25,416 nucleotides of DNA, from the IMG/VR virus record IMGVR_UViG_3300035162_003904, positions 1 to 25,416 of that record. One strand, written 5' to 3'. The DNA is from a virus. Positions 1-8,729 of this stretch are shown here, piece after piece (position 1 is the stretch's first letter; each line of letters opens with the position of its first letter). Both the position numbers and the translations under genes were made by a program. Under the pieces are notes generated by a model. It did not search any database. It was not told the origin of the DNA and saw only the letters and a list, made by a program, of their open reading frames with translations.

Positions 1-2
1 TC

Positions 3-1457
3 CAGTTTGTTACTGATGAAACCTACCTCGCAAAAAGAATCGGCGTAGGCGTCTATCAAACAGAAACCATTCCGATATACGAAGGCCAGATGCTATCTAG
101 CTTCCAGAGAGAAGGGTTTATCGTAGACCAAAACGGCGTCCTTCGAGTAGCCCTATCTAACGAGAATGTAGATACAGATTCTTTATTAGTATTTGTTGAT
201 GCAGAAGAAACCGACGACCAGAATATATTTACGTATGCAAAAGACATCTACGGTGTTGGGCCTACAGATAAAGTGTTCTTTGTCGAACCGTATTTCGATG
301 ACAAATATTCTATTTACTTTGGAAATAATAAATTCGGTGAACAGCCAGAAGAATATGAAGATGTTCGAGTCCGATATAGAATTACTAGTGGAGCCGAAGG
401 TAACAAAATTAGTGCCTTCACTGCTAATTTTATCGAGAATGCATCCATCTCTGTCGAAACAGTCCTAGCATCGACCGGCGGCGCTGAACGGGAATCATTG
501 GAATCGATTCGATATAATGCTCCCAAATCAATTCAGATTCAAGAAAGAGCAATCACGACTAAAGATTATGAAATCCTCTTAAAGCAAAGGTTTCCAGAAA
601 TTACTTCTGTATCAGTTTATGGAGGCAATGAATTGGATCCACCTCAATTCGGCAAAGTCGCCATATCGGTTTATTTGCGTGATGACACTTCTATCATTTC
701 CCAAACATTGGCAAGTTCTTATATTCAATACTTAGAAGATAGAAGTCCTTTGGGAATCGAACCAATCTTTGTGCAGACAGAATTTGTATATGCCGATTTA
801 GTATGTAACATTTCATACACCGGCAAACAAACAACCAAAACTGCTAGTGAATTGGAATCTCTTGTTCGTGCTAAAATTCAGACATACTCAGATGATACAT
901 TAGAAGATTTTGATAAGACCCTTCGTGTGTCTAAATTATCATCCAACATCGATAGTGTCGATACATCCATTCAGAGTACTAGTCTCGATATCAAACCCAT
1001 TATTGAATATGCTCCTGCTTTGAATGCAAAAGGTAATCCAACATTTCAATTCAATACAGAATTAATCCGGCCGTATCCTTATAAAGACGAGACCGGTTTC
1101 GGTAATTACAAACCTGCGATTAAGAGCAGTCCTTATGATTTAGATGATCTTTGTGTGTTCATTCAAGATGACGGACTAGGAAACATTCAGATCGTAACGC
1201 AAGACGAAACAAACCCTAAAGTTATTAAGCCTATTGCAGGATCTGTAGACTATGCCACTGGTGAAGTAAAACTGGTTAACTTCGTCGTTCAAAGATTCGA
1301 TGGTGCTGGTATTAAAATATCAGCCAATACAAAAGATCAAGATGTGAAATCTCCTAAGGGTAGGGTGTTCATCATTCGTGATACGGATGTTAAGGTTAAT
1401 ATGAATCTGTTAGAATCGAAAGATGCTACAATCAATACATCTAAAAACTACACCTAA
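3..1457 (+). CDS. gp6: Baseplate wedge subunit gp6, 5'-truncated by the window edge
   Basis: T4-like gp6 joins neighbouring wedges of the baseplate into a ring; its core is a baseplate-J-like fold. The frame is open from nt 3 with no stop upstream of the first internal ATG (nt 90), so the gene starts before the window; 484 codons are visible, against 660 residues in T4 gp6. The strongest recognisable stretch is at about nt 520-670: a P-K-S-I-x-I-Q-E-R-A-I-T segment followed by D-Y-E-I-L-L and R-F-P-E-I-x-S-V-x-V-Y-G-G, then P-P-Q-F-G-K-V, the pattern typical of marine T4-like gp6 proteins. The following gene starts 14 nt downstream and is gp7-like, agreeing with the T4 order 6-7-8. The family call is from memory of conserved motifs, not from a search. 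Confidence 0.88.
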   Translation, partial: QFVTDETYLAKRIGVGVYQTETIPIYEGQMLSSFQREGFIVDQNGVLRVALSNENVDTDSLLVFVDAEETDDQNIFTYAKDIYGVGPTDKVFFVEPYFDDKYSIYFGNNKFGEQPEEYEDVRVRYRITSGAEGNKISAFTANFIENASISVETVLASTGGAERESLESIRYNAPKSIQIQERAITTKDYEILLKQRFPEITSVSVYGGNELDPPQFGKVAISVYLRDDTSIISQTLASSYIQYLEDRSPLGIEPIFVQTEFVYADLVCNISYTGKQTTKTASELESLVRAKIQTYSDDTLEDFDKTLRVSKLSSNIDSVDTSIQSTSLDIKPIIEYAPALNAKGNPTFQFNTELIRPYPYKDETGFGNYKPAIKSSPYDLDDLCVFIQDDGLGNIQIVTQDETNPKVIKPIAGSVDYATGEVKLVNFVVQRFDGAGIKISANTKDQDVKSPKGRVFIIRDTDVKVNMNLLESKDATINTSKNYT

Positions 1458-1471
1458 TTGGATAAGAAATA

Positions 1472-3754
1472 ATGCCAACTGCCGGAATAGTCGATAAAAC
1501 ACTAAGTATCTTTATTGAACAGCAATTCCCTGCTGTATATAAGGAATCTGGTGCAGAATTAGTTGCTCTGACTAAAGAGTATTATAAGTGGATGGAAACT
1601 GCTGAAAATCAGTCTATCTACAACGCTAGACGAATGTTTGAATATAGAGATATATCAACAACTTTAGATTCAATGTTGATATACTTTAAGAACAAATACA
1701 TGGCAGACTTGCCTCTAGATGAAGCCGTCGTTAGAGTGTTGGTCAGAAATATACTTGATCTCTACCAAAGAAAAGGTTCTGCTCAAGGCATCACATTATT
1801 TTTTAGGATGTTCTACAACGAAGACGTAGAAATAAGTTATCCTGCCGCAAGGATGCTTAAAGTATCTGATTCTAACTGGAAGACGGGTAACTACTTACAG
1901 CTATTCCCAAATAAAAATTTGTTTACTTCGGGAACAGGTGTAGAATATTCCTATAAAGATCTGCTGTCGAGAAACATCACAGGATCCTTTTCTGGGGCCA
2001 AAGCGGCTGTTGATAAAATCAACACGATTAGATTGAATGGAATTTTAACTCCGATCATTTATATCGACAAAGTTAAAGGTGCATTTAAAAAGAATGATCA
2101 AATAATAACAAATATTGGTGGAGAAGAAGTTGGGTTTGGGTATGTTGACGGTTCATTAAGTGAATTGGATGTCGATGAATCATTTCCCGGCACTGTAGGC
2201 AACGAAATTGGTGATCTGCTGACAATTCGGTCAGATGTTGGTGTCGGCGGCCAGGCAATTGTCACTGGAATATCAGAGGACTTTGACGGCCAAGTAAATT
2301 ATCAATTAACAGACGGCGGATGGGGATACTCACTTCAGAACACTAGACTATTAGTGTCTCAACAGCTCATCTTGTTCAATGTGCCAGACTTTGTTGCCAC
2401 CACCGCTAGTGGGGTGCCTTTTGTTACATACGAGCGAATTACAGACACACAGGGTGTGTCGGGTGTTATTGTAGGACAAACTGATTCTTATATAGCAGTC
2501 TATATTGATAGCAATCCGGCTGACGCATTTGCTCTTGGTAACACTATCTCCACTTCAGATAGAGCTAATAATATCAGTTTGTCTCCGGCATCAATTACTG
2601 TTAAAAATTCAACATCGCCCGGACCTTTATTTCCAGATACTGCCGGCGCAGCAGATGTCAAAGTCTCTTCTTTATTAAACACAGAAACTGTGAATCTAAT
2701 CGGTGATATTATTAGTCCTTATGCAAGTGTTGCACTGAATTCTACTGATTATGGATTAACAACTCCAATGAGCGGTACTGCCAGTCCGGTTACTATCAAC
2801 ACTGTATTGACCGATGCTTTTGATACACCACCACTTACTATAGGAACAATTGCTGATTTTCAATTCTTGAATCCGGGCACTGGCTACACTAACGATGTCA
2901 TGTCATCTATTCAAGATTCAGTATTTGCAAAATTTGAAAAGCGCGACCAAAACATTATTTTCGAGACACCGACTGACGCGTTTGATTTTAGTGTCGGCGC
3001 AATATTGACAGAAGAAACTACCAACAGGACAGGTATCATCAGGTCCATCAATAATGGCTATCTGACAATAACACCATATACATATTACGGGTTTGATAGT
3101 GCCACAAACAACGTATTACGGGGTGGTGCCTCTGGTATTCTATACAATACTGTCATATCCGAAACAAGCCCAGATAGTCCACGTCTTGGTGAGAACGCTA
3201 CAATAACTTCTCTCGTATCATTTGAGATAGGTGAGATTGAAACAGCCGCTGTTTTTTCTTCGGGATTTGGATATCCAGATGGCACAAGAGCTGAACTAAT
3301 AAATTCTGACGGCATTGTTGCGGCCGAAGTGGTCATTTCGTCAGATACTCAAGGAACCAATTCTGGCTACTGGTCATCACAAAGTTCGCATATTAACGGT
3401 TTCACTAAAACTGTCGCCGAAGATGGAGTCGATGAGTATTATGATTCAAAAATGCGAGTACAAGATAGTGATTATTTCCAAGAATATTCGTATGAACTCA
3501 AATCAATGGTCGACCCAAAAGCCTACACTCCGGCTTTGCTTCAGAATGTTCATCTTGCAGGCACGAAAGTATTTAATCAGTTTCTTTTTAAAGCCAAAGC
3601 GGGCACTATTAATGGCGCTAGCTTTATCAGATTCTTTAATGATGACGGTAATGGATCTGTTCTTGATCAGCAAGACATCAATGAGATCACAAGCGACATT
3701 TTAAACTTTACAGTAGATTCGGATGTATTAACAGCAGATAACTTTGCTCTATAA
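1472..3754 (+). CDS. gp7-like baseplate wedge protein
   Basis: A 760-residue protein placed between gp6 and gp8. The N-terminal ~145 residues resemble the later part of T4 gp7: a helical segment with F-P-A-V-Y and Y-Y-K-W-M, then L-Y-Q-R-K-G near residues 97-102, then F-F-R-M-F-Y-N-E-D-V-E-I and a tail with M-L-K-V-S-D-S-N-W. T4 gp7 has a comparable K-G-x-x-x-S-Y-K-F-L-F-x-V-L-Y-N-E-E-V-E-I segment. The rest is beta-rich, with G-W-G-Y and G-T-G-Y motifs that recur in gp8 here. No signal peptide or membrane segment is visible. In T4, gp7 is the central wedge protein contacting gp8, gp10 and gp53. At 760 residues it is shorter than T4 gp7 (about 1030), and the large N-terminal part of T4 gp7 appears absent. 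Start: first ATG after the gp6 stop, with GGAT about 9 nt upstream. The order 6-7-8 supports the assignment; it could instead be a marine structural protein sharing only this domain. Confidence 0.65.
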   Translation: MPTAGIVDKTLSIFIEQQFPAVYKESGAELVALTKEYYKWMETAENQSIYNARRMFEYRDISTTLDSMLIYFKNKYMADLPLDEAVVRVLVRNILDLYQRKGSAQGITLFFRMFYNEDVEISYPAARMLKVSDSNWKTGNYLQLFPNKNLFTSGTGVEYSYKDLLSRNITGSFSGAKAAVDKINTIRLNGILTPIIYIDKVKGAFKKNDQIITNIGGEEVGFGYVDGSLSELDVDESFPGTVGNEIGDLLTIRSDVGVGGQAIVTGISEDFDGQVNYQLTDGGWGYSLQNTRLLVSQQLILFNVPDFVATTASGVPFVTYERITDTQGVSGVIVGQTDSYIAVYIDSNPADAFALGNTISTSDRANNISLSPASITVKNSTSPGPLFPDTAGAADVKVSSLLNTETVNLIGDIISPYASVALNSTDYGLTTPMSGTASPVTINTVLTDAFDTPPLTIGTIADFQFLNPGTGYTNDVMSSIQDSVFAKFEKRDQNIIFETPTDAFDFSVGAILTEETTNRTGIIRSINNGYLTITPYTYYGFDSATNNVLRGGASGILYNTVISETSPDSPRLGENATITSLVSFEIGEIETAAVFSSGFGYPDGTRAELINSDGIVAAEVVISSDTQGTNSGYWSSQSSHINGFTKTVAEDGVDEYYDSKMRVQDSDYFQEYSYELKSMVDPKAYTPALLQNVHLAGTKVFNQFLFKAKAGTINGASFIRFFNDDGNGSVLDQQDINEITSDILNFTVDSDVLTADNFAL

Positions 3755-3757
3755 TAT

Positions 3758-3765
3758 AATAAATA
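3758..3765 (+). promoter_or_regulatory. Probable T4-type late promoter box (AATAAATA)
   Basis: The 38-nt gap between the gp7-like gene and the cupredoxin-domain gene holds AATAAATA, one mismatch from the T4 late-promoter -10 consensus TATAAATA. It lies 27 nt before the start codon, with a GGGGA ribosome-binding site between (3783-3787). The gap is AT-rich, so a chance match is possible. Confidence 0.5.
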
Positions 3766-3792
3766 CTACATAAAACTTTTTCGGGGAAAAAA

Positions 3793-5337
3793 ATGGGTAA
3801 GCAAACTGTCAATATAGGATCAACTGCCAATGACGGCACGGGTGATCCTATACGAACGGCTATGGTCAGGATCAATGGTAACTTCACCGAGGTATATAAT
3901 GCTTTAGGTGGAAATACTGTTACTGGTTTAGTCAACGCTCAGAATGAAATAGAATTGCTCTCAACGGCAAACAAAATTTCCTTTCTCTATAGTCTTGAAT
4001 CTGAGGTGCTCGCGCTAGATCCTGCTACTCATCATGGGTCTATTGCTCATGCTCACGACACCGGTGCATTGTATTATGCTCATGGAGAATGGCGCAAGTT
4101 ATTATCTGATACCTCTGCCGGCGCTATTACTAGTTACACAGATCCATTACAGCCTTTCTCCTATACTGCCAATATAACAAATCTCCAAGTAGACGGATAT
4201 GTCTTATCGACAAATGCAAATGGAACTTATACTTGGGTTTCTAATGCAGGCGGAGGTGGTGGTAGTGTAGCATCGCTTGAAGATCTCGATAATGTTACAA
4301 TTAGTAATCCCTCAAATGATCAAGTGCTTAAATTCAATGGTAGTGCTTGGGTCAATGGAACAGATGCTAGTGGTTCTGGTGCACTTACTATATCAGATGA
4401 AGGTAGCTCATTAACCACTAGTTCGGCTTCAATTAATTTTGTTGGTTCTGGTGTTACTGCAACGACATCCGGTGATGATGTCACTGTTACAATTTCTGGC
4501 GGCGGTGGTGGGACTTTTGCTGACCTCACAGAAGTAAATGCCGCTACTTTAGATGTTGATGATATTGCTCTTCAGGCCACGACAAACCTTGTGGTCACTG
4601 GTCCTGATTCGACAAAATATTTATTCGATCAATACCCAGGCAACAACCCGACAATATATGCGACAAGAGGATCGACGATTGCTTTCAATCTCGATGGTGT
4701 CACTGGATCACACCCATTTCGTATCTTAACTATTGGTGGTGGTTCACAGTATGACACTGGACTTGTCCACTTCGCACAGGATGGAACAAAAACAACCGGT
4801 TCGGCCGCTCAAGATAAGACCTCTGGCACATTGTATTGGAAGATTCCAGGCAATGCTACTGCTGGTACTTATGAATATGTCTGTACTGTCCATGCTGCCA
4901 TGAACGGCAATATTGTAGTTCAAGATCCTGCTGCTGGCGGGGGTGGGGGTGCTTTACAGGCTCGAGGTTCTCTCAATGGAGCTACTAGTGGTTCACATGC
5001 TGATAATACTGATGAAGATCTTAACATAACCGGTTATAAAGGTTATTCACTTCTTAAAATTCAAACTGACAGAGCAGCATGGGTAAGAATGTACATTACA
5101 GATGCGGCAAGAACAGCTGATGCTGCACGTGTTGAAACAACAGACCCAAGTCCAACTGCAGGTGTTATCGCAGAAGTAATTACTACCGGTGCAGAAACTG
5201 TTAACTTTACGCCAGGAGTGCTTGGTTGGAACGGTGATGGAACACCTGCTACTACAATGTATCTTGCAGTGAAAAACAAATCAGGCGGTACTAGTGCCGT
5301 TGATGTGACAATCACCGCAATCCAACTCGAGGCATAA
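3793..5337 (+). CDS. Multidomain virion protein with cupredoxin (type 1 copper) domain
   Basis: A 514-residue probable virion protein made of four blocks separated by five-glycine linkers at residues 153-157, 236-240 and 382-386. Block 1 opens with a V-N-I-G-x-T-A-N-D-G-T-G-D-P-I-R motif followed by N-G-N-F-T-E-V-Y-N-A-L, which I recognise from marine T4-like phage structural proteins. Block 2 has a fibre-like L-x-D-L-D-N-V motif with a V-L-K-F-N-G-S-A-W segment. Block 3 (about 241-381) is cupredoxin-like: His307 in S-H-P-F, then Cys364-x-x-His367-x-x-Met370 before an N-G-N-I-V-V strand. This is a full set of type 1 copper ligands, with the spacing known from amicyanin. Block 4 ends in a beta-rich domain common at the ends of marine phage virion proteins. 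A GGGGA ribosome site precedes ATG. The next gene (protease) begins 1 nt after the stop, so the two are probably co-translated. Copper binding and a baseplate or fibre location are inferred. Confidence 0.78.
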   Translation: MGKQTVNIGSTANDGTGDPIRTAMVRINGNFTEVYNALGGNTVTGLVNAQNEIELLSTANKISFLYSLESEVLALDPATHHGSIAHAHDTGALYYAHGEWRKLLSDTSAGAITSYTDPLQPFSYTANITNLQVDGYVLSTNANGTYTWVSNAGGGGGSVASLEDLDNVTISNPSNDQVLKFNGSAWVNGTDASGSGALTISDEGSSLTTSSASINFVGSGVTATTSGDDVTVTISGGGGGTFADLTEVNAATLDVDDIALQATTNLVVTGPDSTKYLFDQYPGNNPTIYATRGSTIAFNLDGVTGSHPFRILTIGGGSQYDTGLVHFAQDGTKTTGSAAQDKTSGTLYWKIPGNATAGTYEYVCTVHAAMNGNIVVQDPAAGGGGGALQARGSLNGATSGSHADNTDEDLNITGYKGYSLLKIQTDRAAWVRMYITDAARTADAARVETTDPSPTAGVIAEVITTGAETVNFTPGVLGWNGDGTPATTMYLAVKNKSGGTSAVDVTITAIQLEA

Positions 5338-5338
5338 G

Positions 5339-7066
5339 ATGGCTCTTCAAGAATATATTGTTACGCTACACAATCGAGAAGATCTCGATGCTTTCTATGA
5401 TGATATGGAAACGCCAGGTGGCGATCTTTATATTCCAGATCGATCAATTGGACTTCAACTGAGAAGGTCGATCAGTCGTAACACTCATTATATGCTCTAT
5501 GATGAGGAAGTAGCAGATCTCCGAGAAGATGAAAGAGTTCGAGGTGTCGTTTTAGCATCAGATATTGCAGCGTTGACTCAGCAGGATAATGGTTGGTCAG
5601 GCGCCGGAGATTACGAACGGTCCAGTACGATCGCTACGAACGATTTGCAATGGGGTATATACAGACACATAGTTAGAGATAATCCATTGGCTGGTGAATG
5701 GGGTCGTGATGGCACGACAACCGCGACCGCAGATTTTACAGTCACTTCCTCTGGTAAAAATGTAGATGTTTTAGTCTTTGATGGTTTTTGCGAAAAAGAC
5801 CACCCCGAACTCGCGGTAAACCCAGATGGAACGGGTGGCAGTCGAGTCAATCAATTCAATTGGTTTTCCCTCACAAATCAATTGGGATTTGGTACTAACG
5901 GAACATATGATTATAGCCATAGGGTCGGCGACGAAAGTGGCAGTAATCACGGCACCAGTGTAGGATCTGTGATGGCTGGAAATAGACTCGGGTGGGCAAG
6001 AGATGCTAACATCTTCAATCTTCGATCATACACTGGGCTGGCGCCAAATTACAATGCAGATGGTGGGTTTAGATTAACTCACGCTAATTCATGGGATTAT
6101 ATTAGGGAATGGCATGCCACAAAAGCAGTTAATGCCGAAACAGGGAGAAGAAATCCTTTAGTGGTGAACTGTAGTTTTGGGCCTCGCGCGCTCAAAGCTG
6201 ATTACGTCGGTTCCGGTCTCGACATTGAGGCCATGTCTTATAGAAACAGCGGTACTCCTAACTTCAATCCTGGCAGAGTTTTAACTAACAATGAACTTAC
6301 TGCACGAGGTGTAGCAGTATATGCGACAACCGGCAATTGGTATGTCCAAATGAATATGGATGAAAGTGAGACCGATTCAGAGTACGTTGCGTTTCAATCA
6401 GATGTCGAAGACGCACAGGCAGATGGCATCATCGTGGTCTGCTCGACTGGCAATGAGTTTATGCTTATGGTAAAGCCCGAAAATGTAGACCATGATAATA
6501 TTGCATTTATTGGCCAAAGTGGTTCTCTTGTTGGTGGTATATATAGCAATCAGCCGGGCCCGAGCGCCAACGGTCAAGTAGTTCCAGAAACTATCTCCGT
6601 AGGTAATATGTCGTTTGAGAAAAATGACAGAAAAAGATTAGATAGTAATTCTGGTGATCGCATTGATATTTTTGCGGCTGGGACTGGAGTTCAAGCTGCT
6701 GTCAGAACCGGCGGCCCCGCCACAGATCCGCGTAATGGAAGTTTTCAAATCAACCTAACATATGGCACTAGCTTTTCTGCACCTAATGTTGCGGGAGTCA
6801 TCGCTCTTCTCTTAGAAAGCAATCCTAATATTACTCAAACAGAAGTTAAACAATGGCTAATAGACAACGCGTCTACTGACAAAATGTTCGATAGTGGTAC
6901 TGTAGATATGTCTGATTACCTGAGTATTCATGGCGCACCAAATCGAATACTATATTGGAAAAATCAAAGACCAGAAGCAGGAACGACATTTCCAAAAGTT
7001 AATGCAAAAACTAGACCAACATCTGGTCGTACATACCCTCGGCCGAGAATCAGAGCGAAAGGCTAG
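5339..7066 (+). CDS. Subtilisin-family (S8) serine protease with I9-like N-terminal domain
   Basis: A 575-residue subtilase with the full catalytic set: Asp148 in V-F-D-G-F, His204 in S-N-H-G-T-S-V-G, Ser478 in Y-G-T-S-F-S-A-P-N-V-A-G, and a likely oxyanion Asn372 in C-S-T-G-N-E. Residues 1 to about 80 resemble an inhibitor-I9 prodomain (E-Y-I-V-T-L at the front, then H-Y-M-L, E-E-V-A-D-L-R-E-D-E-R-V-R-G-V), which in cellular subtilases folds the enzyme and blocks it until cleaved. The 274-residue His-Ser distance is longer than in subtilisin, implying inserts. There is no signal peptide or membrane segment, so export is not by Sec; virion association is more likely. The C-terminal ~15 residues are basic and proline-rich. 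The start is 1 nt after the upstream stop, suggesting translational coupling to the cupredoxin-domain protein. Substrate unknown: virion protein maturation or host surface proteins are both possible. Confidence 0.9.
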   Translation: MALQEYIVTLHNREDLDAFYDDMETPGGDLYIPDRSIGLQLRRSISRNTHYMLYDEEVADLREDERVRGVVLASDIAALTQQDNGWSGAGDYERSSTIATNDLQWGIYRHIVRDNPLAGEWGRDGTTTATADFTVTSSGKNVDVLVFDGFCEKDHPELAVNPDGTGGSRVNQFNWFSLTNQLGFGTNGTYDYSHRVGDESGSNHGTSVGSVMAGNRLGWARDANIFNLRSYTGLAPNYNADGGFRLTHANSWDYIREWHATKAVNAETGRRNPLVVNCSFGPRALKADYVGSGLDIEAMSYRNSGTPNFNPGRVLTNNELTARGVAVYATTGNWYVQMNMDESETDSEYVAFQSDVEDAQADGIIVVCSTGNEFMLMVKPENVDHDNIAFIGQSGSLVGGIYSNQPGPSANGQVVPETISVGNMSFEKNDRKRLDSNSGDRIDIFAAGTGVQAAVRTGGPATDPRNGSFQINLTYGTSFSAPNVAGVIALLLESNPNITQTEVKQWLIDNASTDKMFDSGTVDMSDYLSIHGAPNRILYWKNQRPEAGTTFPKVNAKTRPTSGRTYPRPRIRAKG

Positions 7067-7074
7067 ATTCAGAG

Positions 7075-7082
7075 AATAAATA
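7075..7082 (+). promoter_or_regulatory. Probable T4-type late promoter box (AATAAATA)
   Basis: In the 40-nt gap before gp8, AATAAATA is one mismatch from the T4 late consensus TATAAATA and lies 24 nt before the gp8 start. It would allow gp8 and the following genes to be transcribed independently of the cupredoxin-protease pair. A GTGGA at 7096-7100 is the probable ribosome site. Confidence 0.5.
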
Positions 7083-7106
7083 GATTAAAACAATAGTGGA
7101 TATCAA

Positions 7107-8717
7107 ATGGCAGAAGTATTAACAACAAAATTTAAGACGGATATTACCCGTTTCATGTACAATGACGTCACGTCCAGCGACATGTATGTTTTTGTTTCTG
7201 GCATTAGCTTGGGTAGTATTGTTCCTGTTAACTCACTCAAATCAGAAAATGATTTTCTTTCGAAAGCATTGTTCGGCAAGAAAATAGCATCCACTGACAT
7301 TAAATATATGATAAAATATGTGCCGTGGAACTCTGGTGACACATATGTCCAATTCGATGACGTAGTAGATTTAGAAGATGAAAGATTCTATGCTATAGTC
7401 GGCCCGACTCAGAATGATACTGGTGACTATCGCGTCTATAAGTGTCTACGTAATAACTACGGTGGCAAAGTAATATCCCCACCAAATTATGACGGTTCGG
7501 TGCAGGGACAGATCTATAGGACTGCTGACGGTTATGTGTGGATATACATGTATTCAATCAGCCTTGTAGAATTCGAGGCATACAATGCATTAGGTTATGT
7601 GCCGATTACTGGGACATTCGATGCCGACCCTGTTGCTAATACTACGATTGCTGGTGTTATCAGTGATGTATTTGTTGAAAACCCAGATATTAACTTCGGG
7701 TATGTAGAGATCACTGGTAGTTGCGAAGCGGCCCCAGCGGCAGGAGACCAAACAATCCAAGTCTTTTCATCTGCGTTGTTAGATAATCCTAGCTATCATG
7801 AAAGTGGTTATTTTATAGGACAGACTCTCAAGGCTGCCAAGGCTTCTACTACAACATATTACTATACCATCACAAATTATACATATTTCGAAGGCCGAGG
7901 CTATTTTACTGTTGAAGGCAACCCTTCAAACCAAGTACAAAAAGACGCTTCAATTTCAATTACCCCTAGAGTTAAAATCGAAGGTGATGGATCTGGTGCA
8001 CAAGCTGTGGCTTCCATTCTAAACGGTCGAATAAATACTATAGATATGATAGATGAAGGTACTGGTTACAATAATTCTACCGCTACCATAATCGATCCTT
8101 TGTTTGACTTTAATCCAGAAGATACTACTACAGTTGATATTAGAGCTTTAGTCAGACCTGTTATCTCACCAGATGGAAATCATGGTTATAATCTGCTTGA
8201 TGAATTAAAATGTAAGCACATTATGCTTTATGGTTATATCACAGGAGATGATAATTTACAAATTGGCGATACGAATACATATAATGGTGTCGGTATAGTA
8301 AAGAATCCATCCTTTACAATTGCAGCGCCGGATGTATTCGACAATAGAATATCAGTTGTTACCGACGATATTGCTTACGTTACTGCTAATACTACACTTA
8401 TTCAGATAGATAGTGACAATGAAACAATTTTTAGAGGTACAGTACATGAGGTTGACTTGACATCAAATACAGTTTATCTGGCCGAATATGCAGGTAAATA
8501 TCCAAGTCAACCCGGGCTAAGTGTTTCCATAGATATAACATTGCCCTTCCGAAACGATGCAGGAACAGTTATCACGCCGAATTCTCCGGCAGGATCTAAT
8601 ATAACTATACCAGAATATGTTCAGAGATCTGGTGAAGTTTACTTTATGGAAGATTTTTTCCCATTAGAACGAAACGAATTATCTAGAGAAGAATTTAAGA
8701 TAGTATTAGAATTTTAA
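7107..8717 (+). CDS. gp8: Baseplate wedge subunit gp8, enlarged
   Basis: T4 gp8 is a dimeric baseplate wedge protein of 334 residues; this one has 536. Both ends match: the N-terminus has T-T-K-F-K-T-D followed by F-M-Y-N-D, like T4's T-S-K-F-R-T-E and F-Y-N. Near residues 115-150 are V-Y-K-C-L, P-P-N-Y-D-G, G-Q-I-Y and A-D-G-Y-V-W-I-Y, matching T4's V-Y-R-C-L, T-P-P-E-G and G-D-G-Y-V-W-E-Y. The C-terminal R-S-G-E-V-Y-F-M-E-D with final F-K-I-V-L-E-F parallels T4's H-S-G-E-M-I-Y-M-E-N and I-N-I-L-F-T-F. The extra ~200 residues lie in the middle and include a glycine-rich beta segment with G-D-G-S-G-A-Q-A and G-T-G-Y (about residues 290-330). The stop codon overlaps the AAAGGA ribosome site of the next gene, which begins 12 nt on. 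Confidence 0.87.
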   Translation: MAEVLTTKFKTDITRFMYNDVTSSDMYVFVSGISLGSIVPVNSLKSENDFLSKALFGKKIASTDIKYMIKYVPWNSGDTYVQFDDVVDLEDERFYAIVGPTQNDTGDYRVYKCLRNNYGGKVISPPNYDGSVQGQIYRTADGYVWIYMYSISLVEFEAYNALGYVPITGTFDADPVANTTIAGVISDVFVENPDINFGYVEITGSCEAAPAAGDQTIQVFSSALLDNPSYHESGYFIGQTLKAAKASTTTYYYTITNYTYFEGRGYFTVEGNPSNQVQKDASISITPRVKIEGDGSGAQAVASILNGRINTIDMIDEGTGYNNSTATIIDPLFDFNPEDTTTVDIRALVRPVISPDGNHGYNLLDELKCKHIMLYGYITGDDNLQIGDTNTYNGVGIVKNPSFTIAAPDVFDNRISVVTDDIAYVTANTTLIQIDSDNETIFRGTVHEVDLTSNTVYLAEYAGKYPSQPGLSVSIDITLPFRNDAGTVITPNSPAGSNITIPEYVQRSGEVYFMEDFFPLERNELSREEFKIVLEF

Positions 8718-8729
8718 AGGACCAGATTA

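Noticed and set aside
90-1457. Internal ATG at nt 90 as the start of gp6
   Set aside because: The frame is open from nt 3, no stop separates the upstream codons, and the visible protein is shorter than the gp6 family; the gene is cut by the window edge.
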